Source: Catonella morbi ATCC 51271
GTDB taxonomy: Bacteria > Bacillota > Clostridia > Lachnospirales > Lachnospiraceae
Length of the DNA stretch: 64,000 nucleotides
Reading direction: 5' to 3'
Assembly (NCBI RefSeq): GCF_000160035.2
Contig: NZ_KI535366.1
Location: 750,170 to 814,169 of the forward strand
Below the pieces are notes generated by a model, which saw only the letters and a program-made list of their open reading frames with translations, was not told where the DNA came from and ran no database searches. Of this stretch, positions 9,280 to 21,828 are shown in pieces (the first letter of the stretch is position 1; the number at the start of each line of letters is the position of its first letter). The position numbers and the translations under genes are program-made.

Positions 9280-9546
9280 TTACTTTCTAAGACCTAAACG
9301 AGCGATAAGCTTACGATAGCCCTCAAGATCCTTCTTCTGATAGTAAGCAAGAAGTCTTCTTCTCGCACCAACCATCTTAAGAAGACCTCTTCTTGAATGA
9401 TGATCTTTTGCGTTAGCAGAAAGATGCGCATTAAGCTCTGCGATTCTCTCGGTAAGTATAGCTATTTGAACTTCAGGTGAACCTGTATCTCCCGGTGTTC
9501 TGCCATATTCTTTGATAATCTCAGCTTTTTTCTCTTTTGATATCAT
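9280..9546 (-). CDS. rpsO: 30S ribosomal protein S15
   Basis: Primary 16S-binding protein of the small subunit. The 88 residues match the full family length, with [30 protein letters not shown] and [13 protein letters not shown] good AGGAG site lies before ATG 9546. It is followed by its own terminator. In many bacteria S15 represses its own translation through its leader; the ~100-base leader here was not folded, so that is only a possibility. Confidence 0.97.
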   Translation of the reverse strand: MISKEKKAEIIKEYGRTPGDTGSPEVQIAILTERIAELNAHLSANAKDHHSRRGLLKMVGARRRLLAYYQKKDLEGYRKLIARLGLRK

Positions 9547-9682
9547 ACTGTTCTCCTTTCATTAATTCACTGTCACCAAGCATAAGGTCGGAGTATCCAT
9601 ACGCTGAGTGAAAGTATTATATATGTGTATAAACACACTTTCATTAGTTTACCACAAGTGAACAAATAAGTAAAGAAAAATT

Positions 9683-10522
9683 TTATTTACATGGTATGAG
9701 CTTATCTACCTTTAATATATGGTTTACCAACCAATCTAGTAAGAAACTTAGCAAACCGTTAAGATACTCATCTTGATTTTCATCTACATCATCAAGATTT
9801 ATATTCTCAATTTTTTCAACAAACATTGCATGAGCTCTTTTCTGTGCTTCCAGCCCCTCATAATTTATACTTTCCATATATGCTTCTTCATCTGCAAAAT
9901 GCACCTTGGTATATTCTACAAGTTCCCCAAGGACATTGCTGATTTGATCAAATTTATCATATAAAAAGTCATTGTGTAGGACCGCATTTGCTTCCCCTAT
10001 TATTTCAAACAGTCTCTTATGTTCCTCATCTATTTGCTCAACTCCTACAACATATTTCTCAGTAAATGCAAATGGATTTTCATTTTCTTCTACCGTAGTT
10101 TGAGTATCCGTTTTATTATCAGAAACTATAATCGGTTTACTTATAAGGGTATCTTTGCTGACAATATGACTATATAACCATCTTATCATAAATCTGATTA
10201 TTTTATTAAGCTCATCTTTTGAGTTTTCCTCCGTAATTTCTTCTGCCTCTTTCTTAAACTCATCAAGTTTCTCGATAAACCATCTATGCTCTTTAATCTG
10301 TATTTCCAGCTCTTTATCCACAGTTTCAGTCATATACTCTTCTTCTTCCTTAAATCCATCAACTGAATAGGAATTTAGCTTATCCAGTATATTTCTGATC
10401 TTAGATAAACAGCTCTCCGAACTATCCTCTCTAAGAGCATAGTTCAAAGTTTCAAAATATTCCAGCCTTTTATTATCAATATTAACTATGCCTACAAAAC
10501 AGTCCTTAGTAAAATTAAACAT
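9683..10522 (-). CDS. Two-domain hemerythrin-like protein, first domain degenerate
   Basis: A soluble 279-residue protein built from two tandem bacteriohemerythrin-type four-helix domains. The second (~residues 150-279) keeps the iron ligands: IDEEHKRL, HFADEEAYM, QKRAHAMF and NHILKVD. The first (~1-125) keeps the outline, but IDNKRLEYF has Arg where the first His belongs and DGFKEEEEYM has lost the HF ligand, so it probably cannot bind a di-iron centre. Likely role: oxygen or metal sensing or binding in an anaerobe. It stands alone between rpsO and the rRNA operon. Confidence 0.85.
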   Translation of the reverse strand: MFNFTKDCFVGIVNIDNKRLEYFETLNYALREDSSESCLSKIRNILDKLNSYSVDGFKEEEEYMTETVDKELEIQIKEHRWFIEKLDEFKKEAEEITEENSKDELNKIIRFMIRWLYSHIVSKDTLISKPIIVSDNKTDTQTTVEENENPFAFTEKYVVGVEQIDEEHKRLFEIIGEANAVLHNDFLYDKFDQISNVLGELVEYTKVHFADEEAYMESINYEGLEAQKRAHAMFVEKIENINLDDVDENQDEYLNGLLSFLLDWLVNHILKVDKLIPCK

Positions 10523-10660
10523 TAATCTCCCTCACATTTTTAGTAGATGACCTACCTGCGTATATATTTACAATTAAGTCAAATTAATAATCATTTTTAT
10601 TTATTATAATAAAACCTATCTTTATAGTCAATTAAAAGGTTTTCTTTAACCTACCTTAAC

Positions 10661-10688
10661 AAAAAAAAGAACACCTAAGTGTCCTTTC
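10661..10688 (-). terminator. rRNA operon terminator
   Basis: On the minus strand GGACAC, a TTAG-containing loop, GTGTTC and then eight T, about 50 bases past the 23S 3' end and just outside the 23S processing stem. Confidence 0.8.
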
Positions 10689-10696
10689 CCTCATAT

Positions 10697-10717
10697 ATCT
10701 TCAAAACTGCAACCGAA
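10697..10717 (-). other. 23S precursor processing stem, 3' arm
   Basis: This stretch is an inverted copy of 14061-14084 upstream of 23S (core AAAACTGCA plus ACCGAA), with one mismatch and one bulge over ~20 bp. The two arms would pair across the 23S gene, the usual RNase III-type processing arrangement. Confidence 0.65.
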
Positions 10718-10739
10718 TACAACATCTCTTTTCCTTACT

Positions 10740-13636
<2,897 letters not shown>

Positions 13637-13638
13637 TG

Positions 13639-13784
13639 AGTTGAGATGGGAAAGCCAGATGTCTATGGGACGTCGTTGCAAGCTTGCTTGTAAACGGCGG
13701 TCTATAGACAGATGGTGGCGTTTCTACGAAACGCCTATCACGAGCGGAAATACGAAGTATTTCTGCGAGTGACCCATCTCAACT
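13639..13784 (-). other. Four-way-junction-like structure just upstream of 23S
   Basis: A perfect 12-bp closing stem (AGTTGAGATGGG at 13639-13650 with 13773-13784) encloses three hairpins. The first is GTCTAT 13661-13666 with ATAGAC 13704-13709. The second is GGCGTTTC 13717-13724 with GAAACGCC 13728-13735. The third is 13744-13753 with 13757-13766 (9 of 10 paired). It starts three bases from the 23S 5' end. It is in the ~780-base 5S-23S spacer, which has no tRNA and no credible gene. Confidence 0.7.
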
Positions 13785-13897
13785 GTATTTTAGATAACTC
13801 ATTTGGTTCTCTTTAATGATTCTATAACAGCTAGCGTACTGTTATAAAATCTTTTAATAATTATCTTATTCTTTTCATTAAACAAAAAGAATATATG

Positions 13898-13986
13898 AAG
13901 TTCTTTCTCGCTTACGCTTGAAAGAACGACCTGTTTTCTATATTCACACTTCGTTTTCAACTTGTGTTCATCAAGAAAACAATGTC
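13898..13986 (-). repeat. rRNA spacer repeat, copy A
   Basis: First of four ~88-nt copies of a double-hairpin unit. One hairpin has GTTCTTTC and GAAAGAAC arms; the second has a longer stem around ACTTCG and ends in AATGTC. Copy A is the most diverged. It lies in the 5S-23S spacer, between the 23S processing stem arm and the junction structure. Confidence 0.75.
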
Positions 13987-14060
13987 TCGATGTTGTTTCA
14001 TATCTAGCTGTATATCTCTTAATGATTAAATCACTAAAAGCTATACTTGCATAAATATTT

Positions 14061-14084
14061 GTTCGGTATGCAGTTTTCAAGGTA
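14061..14084 (-). other. 23S precursor processing stem, 5' arm
   Basis: Pairs with 10697-10717 downstream of 23S. On the minus strand it contains CTTGAAAACTGCA, which also resembles the boxA-type sequences of Firmicutes rRNA leaders. A similar CTTGAAAA occurs in the 16S leader at about 16580-16587. Confidence 0.6.
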
Positions 14085-14330
14085 CATTTGACTGTGGTTA
14101 CAAGCTGTTCTTCCCATTTGAGAAGTCTTAGCTCATCTTCAATCAGTCATTTGATATAATCAAGGTTTGATAACTAATCTTTAGTCTTTGATTACATCAA
14201 ATCACTAATCGAAGTTTTTAGTCTTCTAATTATTATTTTTAAGCTAATCTGTTATTTCAATTTTTAATTCTTTTTAGTTACTTCCGTTCGAGCTTCGCTC
14301 TCACTCGAAGAGTGTAGGGTTTATTAGAGG

Positions 14331-14418
14331 AAGTTCTTTCTCACTGCGTTCGAAAGAACGACTTAAATTCTAAACTCGCTCTGCGTCTTCGACTTGAGCT
14401 CATTAAGAATTTAATGTC
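14331..14418 (-). repeat. rRNA spacer repeat, copy B
   Basis: Second copy of the double-hairpin unit (GTTCTTTC...GAAAGAAC, then ACTTAAATTC...GAATTTAATG). Its end abuts the 5S 3' end. Together with copy A it precedes 23S in the transcript. Confidence 0.8.
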
Positions 14419-14534
14419 TGGCAGCCACCTACTCTCCCACACCGTCTCCAGTGCAGTACCATCGGCCGCCCGGGCCTTAACCTTCGTGTTCGGGATGAGA
14501 ACGGGTGTTACCCCCGGGCGCATCGCCACCAGAC
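14416..14534 (-). rRNA. 5S ribosomal RNA
   Basis: A 119-nt 5S gene with complementary ends (GTCTGG with CCAGAC), the CCGAACACG loop and GGAGAGTAGGTGGC. It lies between 16S and 23S, not after 23S, and outside the processing stems of both large rRNAs. Confidence 0.95.
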
Positions 14535-14633
14535 GTATTTTGTTACCCAAAACTTGCAACTCACGCCTTCCTTCTAGCTCGAACTCACTTCATTCGTCCT
14601 CGCTAGAGTAAGTCGCAGTGTGTCTGCTCATAA

Positions 14634-14669
14634 AAATTTGTCTGAAAGCAAGCTTTCACAAATTTTTCT
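14634..14669 (-). other. Hairpin between 16S and 5S
   Basis: A strong inverted repeat, AAAAATTTGT and ACAAATTTTT with GAAAG/CTTTC inside and a CAAG loop. It may help processing of the short 16S-5S spacer, which carries no tRNA-Ile or tRNA-Ala. It could also act as a partial terminator. Confidence 0.55.
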
Positions 14670-14688
14670 TTCGCATCCACGTTGCTCG

Positions 14689-14714
14689 TTGATAACTAAA
14701 CAGTAAGACAATCT
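14689..14714 (-). other. 16S precursor processing stem, 3' arm
   Basis: Pairs with 16586-16612 over about 26 bp: every difference between the two arms is a C/T or A/G change compatible with G-U pairing. This is the classical long-range stem that lets RNase III release pre-16S. Confidence 0.8.
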
Positions 14715-14726
14715 CTACTTCTTCTT

Positions 14727-16266
<1,540 letters not shown>

Positions 16267-16280
16267 ATATGTTTGTTTGG

Positions 16281-16368
16281 AAGTTCTTTCTCGCTTTGCT
16301 TCGAAAGAACGACTAATTTTCTAAACTCATACTTCGCAGAAGCTTGTATTCGTTAAGAAAATTATGCC
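16281..16368 (-). repeat. rRNA leader repeat, copy C
   Basis: Third copy of the double-hairpin unit, 15 bases upstream of the 16S 5' end and inside the 16S processing stem. Arms GTTCTTTC and GAAAGAAC are intact. Confidence 0.8.
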
Positions 16369-16450
16369 CAGAACAAGCTGACATTTATCATCTCTTGCTT
16401 ATTCCGTTATCAACCGGCTAAAGTTGATAATTTTTACTGTTTTATAAGGA

Positions 16451-16538
16451 TGTTCTTTCTCGCTAAGCTTCGAAAGAACGACTTAAATTCTAAATTCATA
16501 CTTCGCCTGCGGCTTGTATTCATTAAGAATTTAATGTC
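16451..16538 (-). repeat. rRNA leader repeat, copy D
   Basis: Fourth copy, about 80 bases upstream of copy C. Copies D and B are closest to each other (shared ACTTAAATTCTAAA and AAGAATTTAATGTC). Two copies therefore precede 16S and two precede 23S. The ~600-base leader contains no gene. Confidence 0.8.
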
Positions 16539-16585
16539 AAGGTTGTATAAGTATTACTACTCATACGCGTTCGTTTGAATTTTCA

Positions 16586-16612
16586 AGATTGTCTCACTAT
16601 TTAATTATCAAA
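16586..16612 (-). other. 16S precursor processing stem, 5' arm
   Basis: Complement of 14689-14714 (core TTGATAA, AGACAATCT), giving a ~26-bp stem with a few G-U pairs around the 16S gene. Confidence 0.8.
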
Positions 16613-16691
16613 GTTCTCTGCCTCAGAAACTGCTTATTTGCTACATTTATAATATTTTTACTAAGCGACTTCTTGTGAAGCAACGGATAAT

Positions 16692-16721
16692 ATTTTACCA
16701 TAGAACGGGTATGTTTGTCAA
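16692..16721 (-). promoter_or_regulatory. rRNA operon promoter
   Basis: On the minus strand TTGACA (16716-16721), 18-base spacer, TAAAAT (16692-16697). Upstream sequence is rich in A and T tracts, like an UP element. It lies ~425 bases before 16S. Confidence 0.75.
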
Positions 16722-16824
16722 CAACTTTTATAAAGTTTTTTGAAATAAGTTTGATATTTTTTTAACAATATCCTTATACCGCTTATTTTGCCCTATTTTT
16801 CAGATGTTTTTGTTAAACTATTAA

Positions 16825-16856
16825 AAGGGATTCTAAAATATCATCAGAATCCCTTC
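16825..16856 (-). terminator. Terminator of the MerR-family gene
   Basis: A perfect 10-bp stem, AAGGGATTCT at 16825-16834 with 16846-16855, followed on the minus strand by a short TTTT run. Confidence 0.7.
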
Positions 16857-16863
16857 CGAATTT

Positions 16864-17604
16864 TTATCTTCTTTCTTCACTTACATATTGCTGAATTGTA
16901 TCGCAGGCATATTGCGCTGTTCCTTCTCCAAACTGATCTATATTCTTTTTGAACTCAGGATTTTTGGCATAGCCATAGCCAATACCTGAAAGTGCTTCAA
17001 GCGAACAGTCAAATGACCATTTACATAGATGCTTATGAAGTTTCCTTGCAAGTTCGACATTTTCTTTTGCTGTAGCCTCAATTCCATTTGAATGATTCTC
17101 TGCAAAAGCAAAGAAAATATTGTTGAATCCGTCAACAACCTCTTTTTCATTATCTTTTTGCCTGTTTACCGACTCTTCTATAACTTCTTTGCCATACTTA
17201 TCCATTGCCTCTTTCTTGTACTTCTCATTGTCCTGATATGTAAATCCCTTAAATTTTTCTTCCATAGACATAATAGTTCTCCCTTCTTTTGCTCTGATTG
17301 TTTTTTCCAATGTGTCTATAAGCGTCAGAAGTCTTTCCTTTTCATTTTTCATTAAAATAAGCTGATTTCTCAAATGAGGCAGACATTCTTTTTCTCCTGT
17401 TGTCAGCAATTCTTTAATCTGTTTAAGCGGAAAATTCAGATATTTATAAAACAATATTGTCTGTAAAATCTGCAAGTCTTCTTCACTATAATATCTGTAA
17501 CCATTCTCATGCTTTTCCGGAGATAGTAGCCCAATCTCATCATAATGGTGTAAAGTGCGCACCGATACGCCACTGATTTCACTTACTTTTTTGATCAAAT
17601 ACAT
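16864..17604 (-). CDS. MerR-family regulator, TipA-like, with TipAS drug-recognition domain
   Basis: Drug- or stress-responsive activator. Residues 1-70 are a MerR winged helix (KKVSEISGVSVRTLHHYDEIGLL), then a dimerisation helix, then a TipAS-like ligand-binding domain (~125-246: EKYKKEAMDKYG, HKHLCKWSFDCSLEAL, YACDTIQQYV), which in TipA and Mta binds peptide antibiotics or drugs. ATG 17604 has AGGAGG seven bases upstream. Its own promoter has the 19-base spacer typical of MerR control, so it probably regulates itself. Confidence 0.92.
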   Translation of the reverse strand: MYLIKKVSEISGVSVRTLHHYDEIGLLSPEKHENGYRYYSEEDLQILQTILFYKYLNFPLKQIKELLTTGEKECLPHLRNQLILMKNEKERLLTLIDTLEKTIRAKEGRTIMSMEEKFKGFTYQDNEKYKKEAMDKYGKEVIEESVNRQKDNEKEVVDGFNNIFFAFAENHSNGIEATAKENVELARKLHKHLCKWSFDCSLEALSGIGYGYAKNPEFKKNIDQFGEGTAQYACDTIQQYVSEERR

Positions 17605-17628
17605 TTCTGTTTCCTCCTGACAAATCAG

Positions 17629-17659
17629 AGTATATACTATTACGTTACGTTATGGTCAA
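17629..17659 (-). promoter_or_regulatory. MerR-type promoter with 19-bp spacer
   Basis: On the minus strand TTGACC (17654-17659), 19 bases containing the repeated ACGTAACGT, then TATACT (17629-17634). MerR-family activators twist such over-long spacers; the GACCATAACGTAACGT part resembles known TipA/Mta operators. Confidence 0.75.
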
Positions 17660-17674
17660 TAGGTTTTTTAAAAA

Positions 17675-17724
17675 ATAATTTAAGAAACGATTAGTTTCTT
17701 ATTGCTTATCGTTTCTTAAATTTA
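17675..17724 (-). terminator. Terminator of the GNAT gene
   Basis: A perfect 15-bp stem (17677-17691 with 17708-17722) followed on the minus strand by TTATTTTTT. Confidence 0.75.
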
Positions 17725-17778
17725 TCAATATAGTATTTATTCTTTTTGTAAATTAAACAAGTCCAGATTTATCCGTTT

Positions 17779-18273
17779 CTATTTAAATCGAAAAACATAT
17801 CTTACAGCCATCAATGCTTTACCACCGATTTTTTCTTCCATATAATCCTCACAAACTTCAAATCCGTAGTTTTCATAAAAATGCCTGGCTCTTCTATTTC
17901 CCTCAAGCACCCATAGAAATACTTCCCTAAATCCTTCTTTTCTTAACTCACTCATTACAGTATCCATTATTTTTTTGCCATATCCTTTACCAATGTATTT
18001 CGGCAAAAAATATATCGAGATCACTTCACCTGAGTCCTTATATTTTTCGATTCTTGATTTACCAAAGGTGCTTGTTCCTATATATTCACCATCCTGAACA
18101 CAAACCATAGTGTTCCATCCGGGGATTTCCAAGCTATTACTCCAGTGTCCTTCCTGAATAGCATCTAAGTAGTTTTGCGGAATAATACCACTATAAGCAT
18201 ACCTCCAACTATCTTCATATATCTTGCTTATTTTATTTTTATCATCAGATGAAGTAATGTATCTTATGTCCAT
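17779..18273 (-). CDS. GNAT-family N-acetyltransferase
   Basis: Transfers an acetyl group from acetyl-CoA to an unknown amine. The 164 residues carry the GNAT core: IYFLPKYIGKGYGKKIMD is the acetyl-CoA-binding motif A and VLEGNRRARHFYENYGF is motif B. It resembles small stand-alone acetyltransferases. ATG at 18273 is preferred, with AGGGG upstream. It follows pulA by 15 bases on the same strand and may be co-transcribed. Confidence 0.88.
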   Translation of the reverse strand: MDIRYITSSDDKNKISKIYEDSWRYAYSGIIPQNYLDAIQEGHWSNSLEIPGWNTMVCVQDGEYIGTSTFGKSRIEKYKDSGEVISIYFLPKYIGKGYGKKIMDTVMSELRKEGFREVFLWVLEGNRRARHFYENYGFEVCEDYMEEKIGGKALMAVRYVFRFK

Positions 18274-18288
18274 CAATCTACCCCTTTC

Positions 18289-20202
18289 CTACTTCTTCCC
18301 CAAAAACACAGCACTGCTTCCCTGAACCTCAATCTCACCTGTTAGAACTTCGTCAGATGCTCCCTTTCCAAAGCTGTCCGAATCAAGCAATACCTTATAA
18401 TCTCCTTCAGGAAGTTTCACCTTAACAGCCTCATCATTTGCATTAAAGATAATAACAGCTTCTTTATATAAAGGTTCTGCAGTTTCTATTGTCTTATTAA
18501 CAACCTTAACACCTAATAACCCTTTCTCCTTTATAAAAGTTTCAATATTTTTGCCGGCATCAGAATCTTTATCACAAAGTCCTGTAAGCTCTTTACGCAG
18601 TTTAATCAGAGACTTGTAATACTCTACCATGTCCTTGTTTTCTTCTACAAGATTCCAGTCAATTCTGTTTAACTCTATCGGCATATTGAAGGTATTATGC
18701 TCACCATTTTTGGTTCTTAAAAACTCCTCGCCCGAATAAATAAATATTCTTCCCTGACAACTCATATAAATAGCTGCAGCAAGTTTGTACTGTTTAAGCC
18801 TTTTTGCCACATCCTTGGTTGTAATACTGAGTTTGTCCCAAAGAGTGTGATTATCATGGCAGGAAACATAACTGATTATATGTTTAGGAGACAGTCCGAA
18901 TGAAGTCAGTCCTTTCTCTATATCATCTATGAAGTTTACATCTCCGTTCACAAATCCGACCTCATCCTCATAAAATACATGACCTTTTATTGAATCCCTT
19001 ATATCATCCGAGAAAATTCCTATATACTCATCAAGTTTTGCAATATTCTTTTTATACGAACCTTCTGCTCCCTTTTCCATATAAGACGCTTCCGCAGACC
19101 ATGGTTCTCCGTAAATAAGTTTTTCACCACGCCCGTATTTCTCATCTAGGACTTTCTGAATCTTATTCATTACGTCTACCGTAAGCAATCCCATCAAATC
19201 AAAACGAAAACCGTCTATATGGTATTCTTCTGCCCAATAAAGTACTGAATCAATGATATATTTTTCCGTCATAGGCATTTCAGAAGCTATATCATTGCCA
19301 CAGGCTGAACCATCTGAGAGGTCGCCTTTTTCATCTATTCTATAGTGGTAGTATGGCATAGTCTTTTGTAGACTCGTATCCAAATCAAAGGTATGATTGT
19401 AGACCACATCCATAATAACTCTAAAGCCTTTTTTATGAAGTGCCTGAATCATTTCCTTAAACTCAATAATACGCACTTCTCCGTTAGCTGCATCTGTAGA
19501 ATATGAACCATCAGGTATATTATAATTAAGCGGATCATAACCCCAGTTAAACTGTGCCCCTGTTCCGTCTTCATTAACCGAAGCATAGTCATAGACAGGC
19601 ATAAGCTGGATATGATTAACACCAAGTTCTTTTACATAATTCAGACCTGTAGGAATTTTGCCTTCATTTCGTAAACTTGTATTATCCACAGAAAACGCTT
19701 TATATGTCCCCCTGACATTTTCAGGAAATCCGCCTTCTTTAGCATAGGAAAATTCCTTGACATGAAGCTCATAGATTATATCTTCCACTTCTCTTTCGGG
19801 CGCTTTGTCATTTTCCCAGTCCTTCGGATTGGTCTCATTTAAGTCAATAACCATGCTCCTTACACCGTTAAGCCCGCAAGCCCTTGCATAAGGATCTGAA
19901 GATATGCTTTCTTTCCCTTCTATAATCAGCAGGTAGTCATAGTATTTTCCTTTTAAGTTTTTATCTGTCTTATATTCCCATACTCCCTTGGCTTTTTTCT
20001 CCATAGGAAATACAACCCAAGGCTCGCCACCTGTACCATTTTCAAAAAGTCTTAAATCTACTTTTTCCGCAATAGGCGACCAAAGCTTAAACACAGTTCC
20101 CGCTTCACTTGAGCTTACTCCGAGTTCACCCTCATAATTATATTTATCTTCAAATTCTTTGCTTAAATAGTAATCCTTTAGTCCTCTGGCTCTCATATTC
20201 AT
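18289..20202 (-). CDS. pulA: Type I pullulanase
   Basis: Debranches alpha-1,6 links of pullulan, glycogen or amylopectin. An N-terminal CBM48-like domain (residues ~20-110, GTVFKLWSPIAEKVDLRLF) precedes the GH13 barrel with the type I signature FNWGYDP. Catalytic residues by position are Asp335 (FRFDLMG, nucleophile), Glu366 (YGEPW, acid/base) and Asp450 (SCHDNH). A C-terminal beta domain ends the 637 residues. No signal peptide is seen, so the enzyme is cytoplasmic and probably handles glycogen or imported branched dextrins, complementing the maltodextrin-type transporter at 45987-49691. Confidence 0.95.
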   Translation of the reverse strand: MNMRARGLKDYYLSKEFEDKYNYEGELGVSSSEAGTVFKLWSPIAEKVDLRLFENGTGGEPWVVFPMEKKAKGVWEYKTDKNLKGKYYDYLLIIEGKESISSDPYARACGLNGVRSMVIDLNETNPKDWENDKAPEREVEDIIYELHVKEFSYAKEGGFPENVRGTYKAFSVDNTSLRNEGKIPTGLNYVKELGVNHIQLMPVYDYASVNEDGTGAQFNWGYDPLNYNIPDGSYSTDAANGEVRIIEFKEMIQALHKKGFRVIMDVVYNHTFDLDTSLQKTMPYYHYRIDEKGDLSDGSACGNDIASEMPMTEKYIIDSVLYWAEEYHIDGFRFDLMGLLTVDVMNKIQKVLDEKYGRGEKLIYGEPWSAEASYMEKGAEGSYKKNIAKLDEYIGIFSDDIRDSIKGHVFYEDEVGFVNGDVNFIDDIEKGLTSFGLSPKHIISYVSCHDNHTLWDKLSITTKDVAKRLKQYKLAAAIYMSCQGRIFIYSGEEFLRTKNGEHNTFNMPIELNRIDWNLVEENKDMVEYYKSLIKLRKELTGLCDKDSDAGKNIETFIKEKGLLGVKVVNKTIETAEPLYKEAVIIFNANDEAVKVKLPEGDYKVLLDSDSFGKGASDEVLTGEIEVQGSSAVFLGKK

Positions 20203-20344
20203 AATCGGTTAAAAGTCCTTTCCAAATAGCTTATATATTGAAATTGTGCTTGATTATACCATGTTATTTAAAAAAATACTATGCAAATATAAATAAATTA
20301 GGTAAAATACAGTTAGTTCAATATAACTCCGGAAAGGATATATC

Positions 20345-20920
20345 GTGTACAATCATTTTTTTATTTTTAAAAAGATTTTAATAAACGTACTAACATTATC
20401 AAGAATACCAATTACAATAATGTTTAACTTTAGTTTATTTTATGAAAAAAACAAATTACTTATTTGCAGTCTGCTATTTTTAATTATAGCTCTAACAGAC
20501 TTTTTTGACGGAAAACTTGCCCGCCATTACAAAGTAACAAGCAAATTTGGCTCCATATTAGACGTTGGAACAGATTTCTTTTTTATCTTTACTGCAAGTT
20601 ATCTGCTGTATACACGTGGGTTACTTCCTGTCGGTATAGTTATAATTATAATTGTTAAGTTTGCAGAATTCTGCTTGACCTCATATTTGATTAACAGAAT
20701 GTCTAATATAGATAAAGCTTTATTCTTTGATAAAATAGGCCGATTTGTAGCCATTATATTATATTCATTACCACTGTTTGCCTTGATATCAGACAGCTGT
20801 TTGCCTCGCAGTTTGTCACATCCGATAATGTTTTATATTGTTTTGCTGATTATAGGCCTATCCACAATTTCTGTTTATAACCGGATTAGCAGGCTTAGAC
20901 AATCTAAAGCAAATATATAA
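20345..20920 (+). CDS. CDP-alcohol phosphatidyltransferase family protein
   Basis: Membrane enzyme that transfers a phosphatidyl group from a CDP-lipid to an alcohol. The full family motif is present: Asp52, Asp55, Gly56, Ala59, Arg60, Gly69, Asp73, Asp77 (TDFFDGKLAR, GSILDVGTD). About five or six membrane segments in 191 residues. A GTG start (20345) follows GGAAAGGA. It could be a phosphatidylglycerophosphate synthase-like enzyme, but the alcohol cannot be told from sequence. Monocistronic. Confidence 0.85.
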   Translation: MYNHFFIFKKILINVLTLSRIPITIMFNFSLFYEKNKLLICSLLFLIIALTDFFDGKLARHYKVTSKFGSILDVGTDFFFIFTASYLLYTRGLLPVGIVIIIIVKFAEFCLTSYLINRMSNIDKALFFDKIGRFVAIILYSLPLFALISDSCLPRSLSHPIMFYIVLLIIGLSTISVYNRISRLRQSKANI

Positions 20921-21002
20921 TTTAGCCTAAATTGGACTTAGGTTACGGAACATCCACGATAAACTGGCCGATATATGTTAATAAGAATTAGATTCATTCA
21001 TG

Positions 21003-21032
21003 TTGAACCTCCTTCTTTATTTATGATATAAT
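21003..21032 (+). promoter_or_regulatory. Promoter upstream of the nicotinamidase-like gene
   Basis: TTGAAC (21003-21008), 18-base spacer, TATAAT (21027-21032). The -10 region and flanks (TTATGATATAATGTG) recur 125 bases downstream without a -35 partner. Confidence 0.6.
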
Positions 21033-21160
21033 GTGAACACTTAATGAATGCGAGCTGTAAAGCGAAGCATGAATTTAGTGATGACGCACCGAAGGTGCTA
21101 GTGCTGTGCAAACGAGCCGATTTTGGCAAAGACTGAACTTAGTACTTATGATATAATGTG
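21021..21160. repeat. 110-nt hairpin-rich element flanked by a 15-bp direct repeat
   Basis: TTATGATATAATGTG occurs at 21021-21035 and 21146-21160. Between them, 21036-21145 is richer in G and C than its surroundings and full of small inverted repeats, for example GCACC-GAA-GGTGC at 21086-21098. Ends resemble each other imperfectly (ACTTAATGAAT and GAACTTAGTACT). It looks like a miniature mobile or REP-like element inserted with a target duplication, but no transposase is near. Confidence 0.55.
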
Positions 21161-21196
21161 TAACAAGTTGAAATAATCTGACTGTCAGGAGAATAT

Positions 21197-21718
21197 ATGA
21201 AAAAATTATTATTAGTAATCGATATGCAGAAAGACTTTATAGACGGCTCGCTTGGAACTAACGAGGCGGTAGGGATAGTAAACAATGTAATCAGCAAAAT
21301 TAAAGAATATCCGGCTGAAAATGTATTCGCCACCAAGGATACTCATGAAGATAATTATCTAACTACCAAAGAAGGAAAACACCTTCCTGTAGAACATTGC
21401 ATCCGCGGTACTGACGGCTGGGATATAAACTCCGAAATAAAAAAACTCATCCCTGCTTCCAATATATTTGAAAAGGGAACTTTCGGCTCTGTTAAGCTGG
21501 CAGATAAAATCAGAGAAATAGCCGCTAATGAAGATATTTCCATAGAAATAGTAGGACTCTGTACAGATATTTGTGTTGTCTCCAACGCGCTTTTGATAAA
21601 AGCTTATTTACCTGAAATAGATATTACGGTTGATTCTTCCTGCTGTGCCGGTGTAACTCCTACCAAGCATGAGGCAGCCCTTGAAACTATGAGGTCTTGC
21701 CAGATTAATGTTGTGTAA
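21197..21718 (+). CDS. Isochorismatase-family cysteine hydrolase, nicotinamidase-like
   Basis: Probably hydrolyses nicotinamide to nicotinate or a related amide. The triad is visible: Asp in VIDMQKDF (residue 9), Lys in FEKGTFGS and Cys in GLCTDICVVSN. LPVEHCIRGT is the usual PncA-type loop. At 173 residues it is at the short end of the family and close to bacterial PncA-like enzymes. AGGAG lies before ATG 21197. The substrate is not certain. Confidence 0.85.
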   Translation: MKKLLLVIDMQKDFIDGSLGTNEAVGIVNNVISKIKEYPAENVFATKDTHEDNYLTTKEGKHLPVEHCIRGTDGWDINSEIKKLIPASNIFEKGTFGSVKLADKIREIAANEDISIEIVGLCTDICVVSNALLIKAYLPEIDITVDSSCCAGVTPTKHEAALETMRSCQINVV

Positions 21719-21782
21719 TTATCTGATAATTATATGTATTATACCTAATTTGTCCTAAAATATATTAAAATACAATTTCTAC

Positions 21783-21811
21783 TTGAAAATTCTTCTCTAT
21801 GGTGCTATACT
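21783..21811 (+). promoter_or_regulatory. tRNA operon promoter
   Basis: TTGAAA (21783-21788), 17-base spacer, TATACT (21806-21811), 17 bases before tRNA-Asn. Confidence 0.75.
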
Positions 21812-21828
21812 GTTATGGCAGTCGATAA

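Noticed and set aside
13799-14080. A 93-codon minus-strand frame in the 5S-23S spacer
   Set aside because: It overlaps a spacer repeat and a processing-stem arm, has no good start site and no recognisable protein.
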